This document shows positions 35,513 to 44,712 of a stretch of 64,000 nucleotides of DNA, piece by piece (the first letter of the stretch is position 1; the number at the start of each line of letters is the position of its first letter). A program made the translations under genes and the position numbers. This stretch comes from Rhodanobacteraceae bacterium ZG21-1 (lineage in GTDB: Bacteria; Pseudomonadota; Gammaproteobacteria; Xanthomonadales; Rhodanobacteraceae). The DNA lies in contig JAJEJU010000021.1 of assembly GCA_021390615.1 (NCBI GenBank), forward strand, positions 118,088-182,087, written 5' to 3'. The notes below the pieces were generated by a model. That model saw nothing but the letters and a program-made list of their open reading frames with translations, ran no database searches and had not been told where the DNA came from.

Positions 35513-36547
35513 ATGAAATCCCGAGTACCGGACAAGCAGCGAGTGCGTCTCGCTCGTGTCGCCTTGCCGACAGCGAAGTGCCCTTGGTCGCCAGCACTCG
35601 ATCAGTGCCTGCGTGCAGGTATGGCACAGGGACGCCACGGTGTGCGGCAGGCGACCCAACGCGTGATGGCGCAATGCCCCGCGCTGACCCGGGTGCAGTG
35701 CTGGCAGCGTCTCCGCTGGCTGCGGGAGCACGCCTGCCGGGAACGCCCTTTGTCGGGTGCATGGCCTGTGGACCTGCTGGCGCAGCTTCGCGATGGTTAT
35801 GCCAGGGGAGGCACGCACAAGCGCGCAGCCTTTCGGGCGGTTCGTGCCCGTTATCCCGGCTTGCCAGGTCACGTGATCGTCCGCCAGGCTCGCCGGCAAG
35901 GCTGGCTCGAAGGCTCCACCACAGCCGCTCAGCGGCGACGGCGGTGGACATCGATCGAACAAACGCGCTTCGCAGCCATGGCCGAGTGCCGTTCTGTCGC
36001 GCAGATGGCGCTGGCATTGGGACGATCAAAGAACGCGATTCGTTGGCGCCTGGGGGCCCAGAGCCTGAGTGCAAAAAATGATTCGATGTGGTCTTTACGT
36101 CGACTGACAAGCACGCTTGGTGTGGGCAGGACGACATTGCGGCGTTGGATCGCCGAGCGTGCGCTGCGAGTGCGCGATGCGCGCATCACAGGCGATTCAT
36201 TGCGTGCCTATCCCGCCTGCGATTCGCCAGTTAATGAATGCGCCGTCTCTGGCGGCAAGACGTCAACGGTTGCCGCATCCGACCGACACTACCGTTGGAA
36301 AGAGGCCGCCGTGCTGCTGGGATGCCACCTCCGTGTTGTACGTCTAGGTATCGCACAAGGCCTATTCAAATTGGCGGACCCCAAGGTCAGTGATCGAACT
36401 CTTGCACGATTTCTTCGACCATCTTCGTCGAAGCGGTTGGACACGGCGAGGATCGATCCATCGGTCTGCCGATGGTTGATCGGTGAATACCTCAGCCCTG
36501 ACATTTGCGATAAATCGTCCTCGACCCACTGGTATGTCCCAGCTTAG
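35513..36547 (+). CDS. Basic protein with several helix-turn-helix-like segments
   Basis: A 344-aa Arg-rich protein. HTH-like segments: SVAQMALALGRSKNAIRWRL, TSTLGVGRTTLRRWIAER and KEAAVLLGCHLRVVRLGIA. Repeated W-R-x-L and R-R-W patterns suggest DNA binding through tandem HTH modules. ATG 35513 has AAGGA 8 nt upstream; the longer frame from 35258 is weakly coding. Such multi-HTH proteins are common in mobile DNA, but no transposase or recombinase motif is seen. Function unknown. Confidence 0.55.
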   Translation: MKSRVPDKQRVRLARVALPTAKCPWSPALDQCLRAGMAQGRHGVRQATQRVMAQCPALTRVQCWQRLRWLREHACRERPLSGAWPVDLLAQLRDGYARGGTHKRAAFRAVRARYPGLPGHVIVRQARRQGWLEGSTTAAQRRRRWTSIEQTRFAAMAECRSVAQMALALGRSKNAIRWRLGAQSLSAKNDSMWSLRRLTSTLGVGRTTLRRWIAERALRVRDARITGDSLRAYPACDSPVNECAVSGGKTSTVAASDRHYRWKEAAVLLGCHLRVVRLGIAQGLFKLADPKVSDRTLARFLRPSSSKRLDTARIDPSVCRWLIGEYLSPDICDKSSSTHWYVPA

Positions 36548-36664
36548 GCCGCCACGGATCGCGTCTTGCGCGTGGACAACGGCAACTGGCGGCTGGCAGC
36601 CCAATCGCCAGCCGGCAGTCGCTTAAAAAGCAGCGGCCAGTGGAAAAAAACAGCTTATGGTTTT

Positions 36665-36824
36665 TGTATGGATTTCCGCCGAAAAATGGACCGACCTTTT
36701 CGTTGAAAGGTGAGCCGCCAGCTGCGGTGCGCCTTAGCTCGGATGACGGGTGAGGCGTGGCAGGGGTGGCGCATATTTCAACGGAATTCCCGTCTGAAGT
36801 GGCTCGGTTGGGATGGAACTCAAT
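36665..36824 (+). repeat. MITE-like element, copy 6 (about 160 bp, divergent)
   Basis: TGTATGGATTTCCGCCGAAA at the left, a CCTTTTCGTTGAAAGGTGA inner repeat, CAGCTGCGGTGCGCCTTAGC core, and right end GGCTCGGTTGGGATGGAACT-CAAT. It is the most diverged copy. Confidence 0.7.
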
Positions 36825-36931
36825 GCCGGTGTCGCTTGAGGCGATACGAGCTCCCGTCTCGGCGATGCATCGCATGCGCAGCAGCATTTTCTCCGCCTGG
36901 AGTCGAAGCAAGCGTAAAGCGGCTGAACTCG

Positions 36932-37333
36932 TCAGAGCGGCGTAGGGGGCGCGCTATCTTGCATGAGGCGGGAAGGCCAGCCGATGCGCACAAGCATGCC
37001 GTCCGGTCCGCAGATCCCCACCTCGTAGAGGCCCCATTCGCGGTGCCGCAAGACGCCTCCGGGGCGAATGACCAGGTCGTCCACGCGTGCAGCGACGGCG
37101 TCTACATCCGGCGTACGGATGAAGACGCCGAACGGGTTGTGTTCCTCCGGCACAGCCCAAGGGCCGCTTCCTGCCTGAGTGAGGTGCACCTCGCAGCCCA
37201 GGCCGGTCATGATGACGTAGTTATCGTCGCCGCCCGTGCGGACAAAGCCGAGGCGCTCCCAGAACGGAATGGCCGCCGGCAGATCGTTGCTGGGGACGAT
37301 GGCGAAGGCGCCTACGGTGGCGGGGATGGGCAT
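36932..37333 (-). CDS. VOC-family glyoxalase/bleomycin-resistance-like protein
   Basis: A 133-aa vicinal-oxygen-chelate protein: FAIVPSNDLPAAIPFWERLGF opens the first beta-alpha-beta-beta-beta unit; C-E-V-H-L-T and Y-E-V-G-I-C-G-P-D-G carry the usual metal or ligand positions. The resistance subfamily (binding a hydrophobic drug) is most similar in layout, but substrate cannot be told. Stand-alone gene. Confidence 0.8.
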   Translation of the reverse strand: MPIPATVGAFAIVPSNDLPAAIPFWERLGFVRTGGDDNYVIMTGLGCEVHLTQAGSGPWAVPEEHNPFGVFIRTPDVDAVAARVDDLVIRPGGVLRHREWGLYEVGICGPDGMLVRIGWPSRLMQDSAPPTPL

Positions 37334-37745
37334 GCACGGGCTCCGGTGTGAGTGGCTTCCAGCCGGTTCGCTCCAGGAGCTTGCCCGGCGGTGGATTGCA
37401 GTCCGATGTTAAGCGATTCGCCTGGCCACTTCGTGTGAGGTTCTGCGATCCACCCGGCACGGCGCAGGCTATGAGCACGATGGGATCGGTGCCCATGAGG
37501 GTCGCAGAATACTTGTGCCGATCTCGCCGGGCCGGCCTGGCCCATCGGTGAGGGGCTCGCCGTTCGCTGAAAGACACGGCTCCGTCTTCAACACGGATAA
37601 ACAGTCAAAGCCGAAAGCGGCCATCGGATCGACACGCGTCTTCAATCCGGCCCCGACGGTTGGAGACAGAACGCTCATCCTCGACCGCGTTTCTGATGTC
37701 AGGTGGCGAGTTTGTCCAATCCGCGCAATGTCCGCAGCGACACGA

Positions 37746-38264
37746 TCACTCAGCGGGATACTCGGTGAAGAATTCGCTCGCGATCTTCCACTGGCCGTTG
37801 AGCTTGATCAGCTGCAAGACTTTCCAGCCCTTGCCTTCATATGCGGCTCCCTGCAGTGCGGTCTGGTAATCCAGGGACACCTGCGCCAGATTTCCGACTT
37901 GCTCGATCCGGATATTGCCGAAGCGCTGTTGATACCGCTTGCCGCTGTCGAAAATGACCTTACGAAAGCCTGCGTAGTCTTGAAATGTCGCCAGGTCGGA
38001 CCGGTCGGCGGTGTGCGCGCCTTCCTTGACGTAGGCGAATGGAATCTTCAGATCCAGCAGCTGCGATTCGAAGGCTATTCGGTCGCCTGTTGAGACGCTG
38101 GTCATGTACTTGCTCAGCAGCTTTCGGATAGCCGCATCGTCTGCTGCCTTCGGTGCATTGGTTGCCGTGCCGTCGATGGCCTGTGGCGCTGCCGTTGCCA
38201 CTTGTGCACCGGCGGTAGCGAGCAATAGAGACATCGTGACGGCTGATACGAGCAATCGGCGCAT
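37746..38264 (-). CDS. Secreted SnoaL/NTF2-like protein
   Basis: A 172-aa protein with a signal peptide (MRRLLVSAVTMSLLLATAGAQVATA). The mature domain (A-A-I-R-K-L-L-S-K-Y...N-G-Q-W-K-I-A-S-E-F-F-T-E-Y) follows the cone-shaped NTF2/SnoaL-like fold. GAGGAAA precedes ATG 38264. It acts in the periplasm; substrate unknown. Confidence 0.7.
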   Translation of the reverse strand: MRRLLVSAVTMSLLLATAGAQVATAAPQAIDGTATNAPKAADDAAIRKLLSKYMTSVSTGDRIAFESQLLDLKIPFAYVKEGAHTADRSDLATFQDYAGFRKVIFDSGKRYQQRFGNIRIEQVGNLAQVSLDYQTALQGAAYEGKGWKVLQLIKLNGQWKIASEFFTEYPAE

Positions 38265-38395
38265 GGCGGTTTCCTCGAGAGGATGCAGTGTGGACACGTG
38301 GAGACAAGAAGCGCCAATGCCATAAGGCACTACCCGGCAACCCCATCATCGATGGAACCGCCGATGGGGAATAGAAAGCAAGCTTGCGACATGGC

Positions 38396-38917
38396 CTATC
38401 TGCTGCGCCGAAGGCGTTCGGGTCCGGCGGCGGCAATGTCCTCGAAGGCGGAATCGAGCCGGGAAAATATTTCCCATCGGTCGACCTGCAGCCGCGATGC
38501 CACCTCGTCGATGATCAAGAGTTCGAGCTGCTCGACTCGCTTCCCCTTCCACAACTTGTCGGCAAGCGCGACCGTGAGCTCCTCCAGTCTGAGGCCGGTA
38601 CTTTGCCAGCTTGCATGGGAAACACAGCACCTGGCGACTTCGGCTTGCACGTCGTTGGCCAGCATGAGGCTCTCGCCGAACGGCTCATGATTCGAACCGG
38701 GGCCGTCCAGCTCCTCTGGATACCGGATCTTTCCCGCGTCATGTACGGCGACTCCGAGTTCGACGAGACCGGCGTCCACCACCAGGCCGAGATCGCGGTA
38801 AGCCCTGACGATCAAGTCGGCGGCCTCACCCACGAGTTGGACATGGACAATGAGCCTGTTTGGCGCACCCAAGGCACGAAGCAGTGCGTACGCGTCTTCC
38901 CGGTTGCGCAAGGCCAT
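38396..38917 (-). CDS. HD-domain phosphohydrolase
   Basis: A 173-aa protein with metal-binding HD pattern: H in L-I-V-H-V-Q, the H-D doublet in A-V-H-D-A-G-K, H in C-V-S-H-A-S-W, D in A-L-A-D-K-L-W. The family hydrolyses phosphate esters of nucleotides. ATG 38917 has CGGAG 5 nt upstream. Confidence 0.8.
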   Translation of the reverse strand: MALRNREDAYALLRALGAPNRLIVHVQLVGEAADLIVRAYRDLGLVVDAGLVELGVAVHDAGKIRYPEELDGPGSNHEPFGESLMLANDVQAEVARCCVSHASWQSTGLRLEELTVALADKLWKGKRVEQLELLIIDEVASRLQVDRWEIFSRLDSAFEDIAAAGPERLRRSR

Positions 38918-38981
38918 GGCGGCTCCGTTTCTACTGTCCAGTATTTGATTCGATGTCGGGTTTAGATCGCAGACCGGCTGT

Positions 38982-39362
38982 TCAATCAGCCTTGCAGACC
39001 AAAGTCGTATTCGCACTCAGTCTTGCTTGAAGGAACTTGGACGCCTGCCGATTCGCCTCAGGACCGCTTTCAGGCCCGGTCGCTTGCGCCAGATCGCTCA
39101 TTGAGCTCGGCAAGGCGCCGACGCCCTTCGGCTCGCACACGAAGTCGAAATAGTAATGACCGTCGCTCTCGACGTCGTCGGGTTGTCCTTGAAGCGAAAA
39201 CTCCAAACCGGTGGCGACAGCAACATAGCCTGGCACTTCATCAAACCGCTCGGTCTCGACCAGTCGGAGCGGTGATAAGAATGCGTTTAGCTCATCAGCA
39301 ATGACATGCAATGGCTGCTCTGCTGCGATCACGACCGCTCCCCAATAGCGTATCTCCATCAT
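38982..39362 (-). CDS. Hypothetical protein
   Basis: A 126-aa soluble protein (MMEIRYWGAVVIAAEQPLHV...), rich in strands, with a Y-Y-F-D-F motif. No family is recognised. It precedes the HD gene by 64 bp on the same strand, so co-transcription is likely. Confidence 0.55.
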   Translation of the reverse strand: MMEIRYWGAVVIAAEQPLHVIADELNAFLSPLRLVETERFDEVPGYVAVATGLEFSLQGQPDDVESDGHYYFDFVCEPKGVGALPSSMSDLAQATGPESGPEANRQASKFLQARLSANTTLVCKAD

Positions 39363-39921
39363 CGTTCCTTTGAGCCAATCCAGCGCCGAACCACCGCATC
39401 AGGCTGAAAGCTGATCGCATGGCTCTCAACCTGAGTGCGGGATCTTCGCATTTGTGTGCGCGGCTGCCCGAGTACTTGAGGAGCCGATGGCCGCTTCGTT
39501 CTGCATGGTTGCCTGATGAAGCAGAGTTTTCGGCGAAAGCGTCATTTTCGTGTTCACGCAGCATGCGCCTGTTCGCGCACCATAGAGCAAGCGCCCCTAG
39601 AGCTATCGCGCCAAGTAGGAGGAAGGTGGCGCGATAGCCCAATGCCTGGGCAGCAACGCCGCCCGGCAACGGGCTCAAGGCGGCGCCGACGCCCTGTACG
39701 CTCATGATGGCACCTTGCCCGGCATTGACGCGGCCGCTGCCTTGCAGGAGCGATGCGACCATGGCCGGAACGGCGACACTTTGAAGACCCGCTCCCACGC
39801 CGTCCAGTGCCTGTACCGGCCACACGCCCCAGCTCTTGATGAAGCAGGCGGCGATGATGCCGCGGATCGGCAGCGCCATGAAGGTGGGCAGGATCACCAG
39901 CCAATGGCCGTACGCGGGCAT
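39295..39921 (-). pseudogene. MFS transporter fragment
   Basis: Contains the middle of a 12-TM MFS protein: Y-G-H-W-L-V-I-L-P, ALDGVGAGLQSVAVPAMVASL, GQGAIMSVQGVGAALSPLPG and the L-G-Y-R-A-T-F-L-L-L-G-A-I-A-L segment. N-terminal TMs are absent, the upstream part appears in another frame (about 39920-39985), and the end after TM10 is unlike any MFS. A remnant with at least one frameshift. Confidence 0.72.
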
Positions 39922-40017
39922 TCGAGGCCGACTTTGCCTGCTCGCGACTTGGCGTAGGCCGTCTCGCCGACGAGCTCACGAGTGTCCCTCTGATGCGCCG
40001 GCTTCGGCGCGATCGGT

Positions 40018-40851
40018 TCAGAACGGTTGCAGACTGACAGTCTGCGGCAAGGTCACCTTGACCGTCTTGCCGCCGTTATAGAGCTTGGCCGCGATCGCTT
40101 GGAGGATCATGGCGACGTCTTGGCTCGCGGGTGTATGGCCGGCGTCCTTGATGGTGAATAGCGCGCCTGCCTTTCCGGCATGCGTGCCCGCGGCACGCAA
40201 TGCCTCGGCTTGCCGATAAGGGACCGTGTCATCCGCTGTACCGTGGATCAGGTACAGGGGCTCCTTAAGCGTCGTCACTGCGGCGACATTGTCGTACTTG
40301 TCGTGGAGCCGCGCGCGTTGGTCCTCGGGCGCCATGTCGGCCAATCGCGTGAACGCGCCAATCGTTACCAAGGCATCGAACTTCTGGCGCGTCGCCAACC
40401 CGAAAGCCACCGCTGCGCCCAGGCTATGGCCGATCACGATCAACTTGCCGTCTTTGGCGAGCTGCCGCGCCCGCGCAAAGAAGGCGTCGGCGTCCGTCGC
40501 CAAGCCGGTCTCGCTCGCCGTGCCGGGATTGCCGGCATATTCCCGATACTCGGCCGCGACGATGCCGTAGCCCTCGCGCAACAAGGGCTCCAGCCAGCGC
40601 ATGGATTCCATGGCGCTCGATTCATTGCCGTGAAAGACCAGTAGCACCGGCATGCCGTCGCGCGGTGCGCGTTCAATGCCGGCGAGCGTGAGGCCGTCGG
40701 ATGTACTGATGTGGACGACACTCGCGCCATAGGATGGATCGACGATGCTGACGGGAGTCGCCGGTGCCGGATAGATGAACTTGTGGATCTGATCGTCCGT
40801 AGGCGCTGCCGCGAGAAGCAGGCCCAACCATGGGCCCAGGATCGAAAGCAT
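40018..40851 (-). CDS. Alpha/beta-hydrolase (serine esterase/peptidase-like)
   Basis: A 277-aa protein with an N-terminal hydrophobic stretch (MLSILGPWLGLLLAAAP), probably a signal peptide. Nucleophile Ser in I-G-H-S-L-G-A-A, oxyanion region L-V-F-H-G-N-E, acid in H-G-T-A-D-D-T-V-P, His in D-A-G-H-T-P-A. Resembles BAAT/FrsA-type or bem46-like hydrolases. ATG 40851 has AAGGGG upstream. Confidence 0.82.
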   Translation of the reverse strand: MLSILGPWLGLLLAAAPTDDQIHKFIYPAPATPVSIVDPSYGASVVHISTSDGLTLAGIERAPRDGMPVLLVFHGNESSAMESMRWLEPLLREGYGIVAAEYREYAGNPGTASETGLATDADAFFARARQLAKDGKLIVIGHSLGAAVAFGLATRQKFDALVTIGAFTRLADMAPEDQRARLHDKYDNVAAVTTLKEPLYLIHGTADDTVPYRQAEALRAAGTHAGKAGALFTIKDAGHTPASQDVAMILQAIAAKLYNGGKTVKVTLPQTVSLQPF

Positions 40852-41274
40852 GGCTTGCCCCTTGTGGTTGCCGGTGGCTGCGTGCCAGCACTGCCGGGCT
40901 ATAGTCCGGCGGACACGTTGCCAGATCAAGAGCGTGATCAAGAGCGTGGTTGCGTGATCGAGCCCAAGCGCACGCCTGTTCTCGGGTGTCTGTTTGCGCA
41001 GGCCCGGTTACTGCGATTCGCCAGGGCTGGCGATGAGGCAAATGGATGAGATGGTGCTGCCTCGGTCATCATCGGGCGCGGCCGCCATCGGCCAGCGCCG
41101 ACCGAGCACGCTGGATCGGCCCCTTCGGCGCTGCGCGCCTTGGCTACCTGCGGATTTGCCCAAATCTGGCGGTGCTTATTCCGGAGATCGATCCGGCTGA
41201 ATCCAATCGGTCGGGTCGCTGCATCTAAGGGATTAACACCGCCATGCCGGCGGGTGACCCAGAGAGCAGCCTTC

Positions 41275-42801
41275 ATGATCAACCGCACCACCCTGGCCCA
41301 GGCCACCACTCGCGCGCTTCGGCTTGCCCCTTTATGGGCATCCCTCTCTTTGTTTTGCATGGCGGCGCCGTCCGCGGCCGCCACGCCGCCGGCGCATACG
41401 CAACTGCCCGATACGCCGGTGGGCCGGCTCGCCGGCGAGCTGATCCAGCACGTCAACAAGGACGATCCCGCAGCGATCCGCCAGTGGGCGCCCAGCGTCC
41501 TGTCGGCGTCGATTGCCGCCGACGACCAAGCCGCCTTCATCACCGACCTGGCTTCGGCGGCACGCGACAGCGGCGGCCTGGACGTGTTCGACATACAGAC
41601 CAATCCGCACCAGCCGGGCGTGCTCGAGGTCGCCGTCAAGGGGCGGCACACCGCGCAGGCCGCGCTGTTCTGGCTGACCGCCGACCCGGCGCATCCGGAC
41701 CAGCTGGGGCAGGCGGTGCTGGTGTCGATGGACGATCCGCTTTATGCCAACTGGCCCAAGGGCGCGGTGTCGCATGCCGAGCTGGGCAAGCAGATCCACA
41801 CCGTGCTGGACCGGTTGGTCAGCGTGTCCGACTTCTCCGGCTGCGTGACCGTATTCGACGGCGGCGAGACCGTATTCGACGAGTGCCGCGGCCTGGCCGA
41901 GCGCAGCTTCAAGGTGTCGGTCGATCGGCAGACGAAGTTCCACATCGGCTCGGTCGGCAAGATGTTCACCGCAGTCGCCATCGCGCAGCTGGTCGAGGCC
42001 GGCAAGCTGTCGTGGAACGACACGCTGGCGAAGCTGGTGCCGGAATACCCCGACCAGGCGACGGCGAAGAAGATCACCGTGTGGCAGCTGCTGCACCATA
42101 CCTCGGGCCTGGGCGACTTCATGGTGCCGGAGTATTTCGAGCACGCCCAGCATTACGTCAACCCGGTGGACTATCTGCCGCTGATCGCCCGCCAGCCCAA
42201 GGCAGGCGAGCCGGGCAAGGGCTTGAGCTACAGCAACGCCGGCTACGTCCTGCTCGGCCGCATCATCGAGAACGTCTCCGGCCAGGGCTACTTCGACTAT
42301 ATCCAGCATCACGTCTTCGAACCGGCGCAGATGACCTCCAGCGGCTACGACAGCGTGGAGCAGATCGTGCCGGGGCTTGCGGTCGGCTACTACCACGACG
42401 ATGGCGTGTTCTCCCGCACGTGGAAGGCGAATTGGGCGCAGGGCGTCTACAAGGGCAGTCCCGCCGGCGGCGGCTATGCCAGCAATGCCGACCTGCTGCG
42501 TTTCGCCAAGGCCTTGCATGGAGGCAAGCTGCTCAAGTCCGCCACGCTGGCGAAGATGTTCGACGACGAAGTGCCGAACGACGGCCCGGGCGCGATTGGC
42601 GCCGGCATCGACGAACGGGTCTCGCACGGCCGCCACATCCGCGGCCATCAGGGCGGCATCGAAGGCACCACGGCCGACCTGGAAATGATCGCGGAAACCG
42701 GTGCAGCGGTGGCCCTGACCAGCAACCAGGGGCCGTCGCAGCACTGGCTGCTGGCCGAGCGGATTGCCGACCTGCTTGCCGCCGAAGGCGCCAAAAACTG
42801 A
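41275..42801 (+). CDS. Beta-lactamase-fold (class C-like) serine hydrolase, secreted
   Basis: A 508-aa protein. It has a signal peptide (LWASLSLFCMAAPSAA), an N-terminal NTF2-like unit (about 40-175), then the penicillin-binding/beta-lactamase C fold with S226-V-G-K (SxxK), Y319-S-N (YxN) and G-H-Q-G-G near the C-terminus in place of the KTG triad. Such proteins are usually D-aminopeptidases or esterases, not beta-lactamases. A short membrane-protein gene and sigma factor follow 70 bp on. Confidence 0.88.
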   Translation: MINRTTLAQATTRALRLAPLWASLSLFCMAAPSAAATPPAHTQLPDTPVGRLAGELIQHVNKDDPAAIRQWAPSVLSASIAADDQAAFITDLASAARDSGGLDVFDIQTNPHQPGVLEVAVKGRHTAQAALFWLTADPAHPDQLGQAVLVSMDDPLYANWPKGAVSHAELGKQIHTVLDRLVSVSDFSGCVTVFDGGETVFDECRGLAERSFKVSVDRQTKFHIGSVGKMFTAVAIAQLVEAGKLSWNDTLAKLVPEYPDQATAKKITVWQLLHHTSGLGDFMVPEYFEHAQHYVNPVDYLPLIARQPKAGEPGKGLSYSNAGYVLLGRIIENVSGQGYFDYIQHHVFEPAQMTSSGYDSVEQIVPGLAVGYYHDDGVFSRTWKANWAQGVYKGSPAGGGYASNADLLRFAKALHGGKLLKSATLAKMFDDEVPNDGPGAIGAGIDERVSHGRHIRGHQGGIEGTTADLEMIAETGAAVALTSNQGPSQHWLLAERIADLLAAEGAKN

Positions 42802-42870
42802 GCGGCAAAAGCGCATCATCCACTCTCTGTACCCAAGCCGATCGGCTTGATTGATCCTCTGGAGCAAACC

Positions 42871-43236
42871 ATGGAATTCATGATCCCCCTCATCGTGATG
42901 CTGGCACCGGTAAGCATCGTGCTGATCGTGCTGCGCTATCGCTACCTGCAGACGAAGGCGCGCTACCAGGCCTTGATGCAGCTGGCCGACAAGGGCGTCG
43001 AGCTGCCGCCGCAACTGCTGTTGGAACCCAGCGTGACCTATTCCGAACGGCGGCGGGCGCTGGTGCTGATCGGCTGTGGGCTGGGGCTGATGGCGATGTT
43101 CCTGTCCCTGCCGGGCCATATCGACGATGGCGTGGGGGTCGATCGCCTGTGGGGCATCGGTCTGCTGCCGCTGTCGATCGGCCTGGGCTATCTCGCCAGC
43201 TGGTGGTTGAACCAGCGAGGGGATGTGCGTGGCTGA
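42871..43236 (+). CDS. Small membrane protein (DUF6249-like)
   Basis: A 121-aa protein: an N-terminal TM (FMIPLIVMLAPVSIVLIVL), a soluble loop with R-Y-R-Y-L-Q-T-K and A-D-K-G-V-E-L-P-P, then two TMs near the C-terminus (VLIGCGLGLMAMFLSL and IGLGYLASWWLN). It matches the layout of bacterial DUF6249 proteins, which commonly precede ECF sigma factors. TGGAGC upstream of ATG 42871. Its stop overlaps the next start. Confidence 0.75.
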   Translation: MEFMIPLIVMLAPVSIVLIVLRYRYLQTKARYQALMQLADKGVELPPQLLLEPSVTYSERRRALVLIGCGLGLMAMFLSLPGHIDDGVGVDRLWGIGLLPLSIGLGYLASWWLNQRGDVRG

Positions 43237-43798
43237 CAGCGCCGCCGAGGCGCGCATCGATCAGGCCCTGGTGACACGCATCCGGCTGGATGGCGATCGC
43301 CGGGCCTTCGAGCAGTTGGTGCGTCGGAACCAGGGCATGGTGCGGGCGCAGCTGCGCCGGCTGCTGCACGGTGACGAGGCGGCGGCCGACGACCTAGCGC
43401 AGGAAACCTTTATGCTGGCCTGGCGCAAGCTGGATCAGTTTCGCGGCGAGGCGCGGTTCTCCAGCTGGCTGTACCGGATTGCCTATACCTGTTTTCTGCA
43501 GGCGCACCGGGCTCCCGCGCGGCACGACAGCATCGACGACGAAACCATGGAGCAGCTGCCGGCGCCGGCGCGCGCAGTCGACCTGCAGCTCGATCTGGAG
43601 CGCGCCATGCAGCGGTTGTCTGCCGCCGAGCAGGCGGTGCTGCTGCATTGCGTGCAGCTGGGCCTGAGCCACGAGGAGGCCGCCTATGTGCTGGCGATGC
43701 CACTCGGTACGGTGAAGACCCACGCAACGCGCGGCAAGGCAAAATTGAAGGCATGGCTGGCGGACTGGCGTGACGCCAAGGCGGAGGAAACACCATGA
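43229..43798 (+). CDS. ECF-type RNA polymerase sigma factor
   Basis: A 189-aa sigma-70 factor with region 2 (F-E-Q-L-V-R-R-N-Q-G... D-D-L-A-Q-E-T-F-M-L-A-W-R) and region 4 (L-S-A-A-E-Q-A-V-L-L-H-C, L-S-H-E-E-A-A-Y-V-L-A-M-P-L-G-T-V-K-T-H). GTG 43229 has GAGGGG at 43217-43222 with good spacing; ATG 43223 has none. Probably controlled by the next protein. Confidence 0.9.
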   Translation: MADSAAEARIDQALVTRIRLDGDRRAFEQLVRRNQGMVRAQLRRLLHGDEAAADDLAQETFMLAWRKLDQFRGEARFSSWLYRIAYTCFLQAHRAPARHDSIDDETMEQLPAPARAVDLQLDLERAMQRLSAAEQAVLLHCVQLGLSHEEAAYVLAMPLGTVKTHATRGKAKLKAWLADWRDAKAEETP

Positions 43799-44121
43799 AC
43801 GAATCACACGACGACGACATCCTCGACGCGCTGCTGCGCCAGCAATTCGAGGGACCGGTGGCCGACGACGGCTTCAGCGAGCGCGTGATGCGGCATCTGC
43901 CGCCGCGTCGCCGCCGCGTTGCCTGGCCGCTGTGGCTGGGCGTGCTGGCGGGGATCGCGGCATGTTGGACTTGTCTGGCCCATGCGCCGCTGCTGCATCT
44001 CGGCTGGCGGGACTGGATGGCCGGCGAGCTGTCGCCATCGGTCATCGGCACGTGGCTGGCGATGGCCGCCCTGTCGGTGCTGGCCCTGGGCTGGGGCCTG
44101 ATGGAGAGTCGGGGCCGCTGA
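43795..44121 (+). CDS. Probable anti-sigma-like small membrane protein
   Basis: A 108-aa protein. It overlaps the sigma gene by 4 bp (ATGA). The N-terminal cytosolic helix (D-D-I-L-D-A-L-L-R-Q-Q-F) is followed by a basic stretch and two TM segments. Size, position and topology suggest an anti-sigma factor; no zinc motif is seen. Confidence 0.65.
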   Translation: MNESHDDDILDALLRQQFEGPVADDGFSERVMRHLPPRRRRVAWPLWLGVLAGIAACWTCLAHAPLLHLGWRDWMAGELSPSVIGTWLAMAALSVLALGWGLMESRGR

Positions 44122-44223
44122 AACCTGCTCTGGACCAAGCGGCAGGGCAATATGAAAAGCTCATGTTGCCTCTTAAGGAAAAGCTGCTTCGACCCGAGGC
44201 AGCCCCGGGCTCGAGGAATCTAC

Positions 44224-44448
44224 ATGCAGCAATATCACCGGCTGATGCGGCGCGCTGGCAGCCTCCACACGGATGGCGAACGCGACGAGCTGCTTCGGGT
44301 CCTGGCGTCTGCGCCGGGAGCGAGCCGCGTCGAGATTGTGGGGCCACATCCGAAAGGCGGCTATCGCGTGCGCATCGAGCTTGCGCCGGATGGCGTGGAC
44401 GACTTCTTCGCTCATCTGCAAGATCGCGGCTGGACGTCGGTCGTATAG
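44224..44448 (+). CDS. Small hypothetical protein
   Basis: A 74-aa protein from ATG 44224 with GAGGAAT upstream. Acidic/basic mixed, possibly an alpha-beta sandwich (V-E-I-V-G-P-H-P-K-G-G-Y-R-V-R-I). No family is recognised. Confidence 0.5.
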   Translation: MQQYHRLMRRAGSLHTDGERDELLRVLASAPGASRVEIVGPHPKGGYRVRIELAPDGVDDFFAHLQDRGWTSVV

Positions 44449-44712
44449 CGCTAAAAGCGATGCAACGGTGGCTTGGGATCCGAAAGATACATGCCGCTGC
44501 CACAAATCGTCGCGGCCAGATGATGTCGATAGACGCCAGCGATACGACCGGTCACGCCGCGCCCGCGGCGCCGGCTCGAGGCGTATCGAATGGGAGCCAG
44601 CGCTGGCGACGCGCGCAGCGTCGGTGCTCTGCGATATCTTTGGGGCAGGCGTCATGGCGGCGGAACGAGTCCTGAGCGCCGCGCCTACGAAGATTGCCGA
44701 AGGTGAAACGTC

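Noticed and set aside
4306..41000. Calling the whole accessory stretch a genomic island
   Set aside because: No integrase, no direct repeat of the tRNA end and no right boundary could be identified, so only the change of character is reported.
41332..43257. 641-aa minus-strand frame opposite the serine hydrolase
   Set aside because: Antisense shadow with His/Gln/Arg-rich composition.
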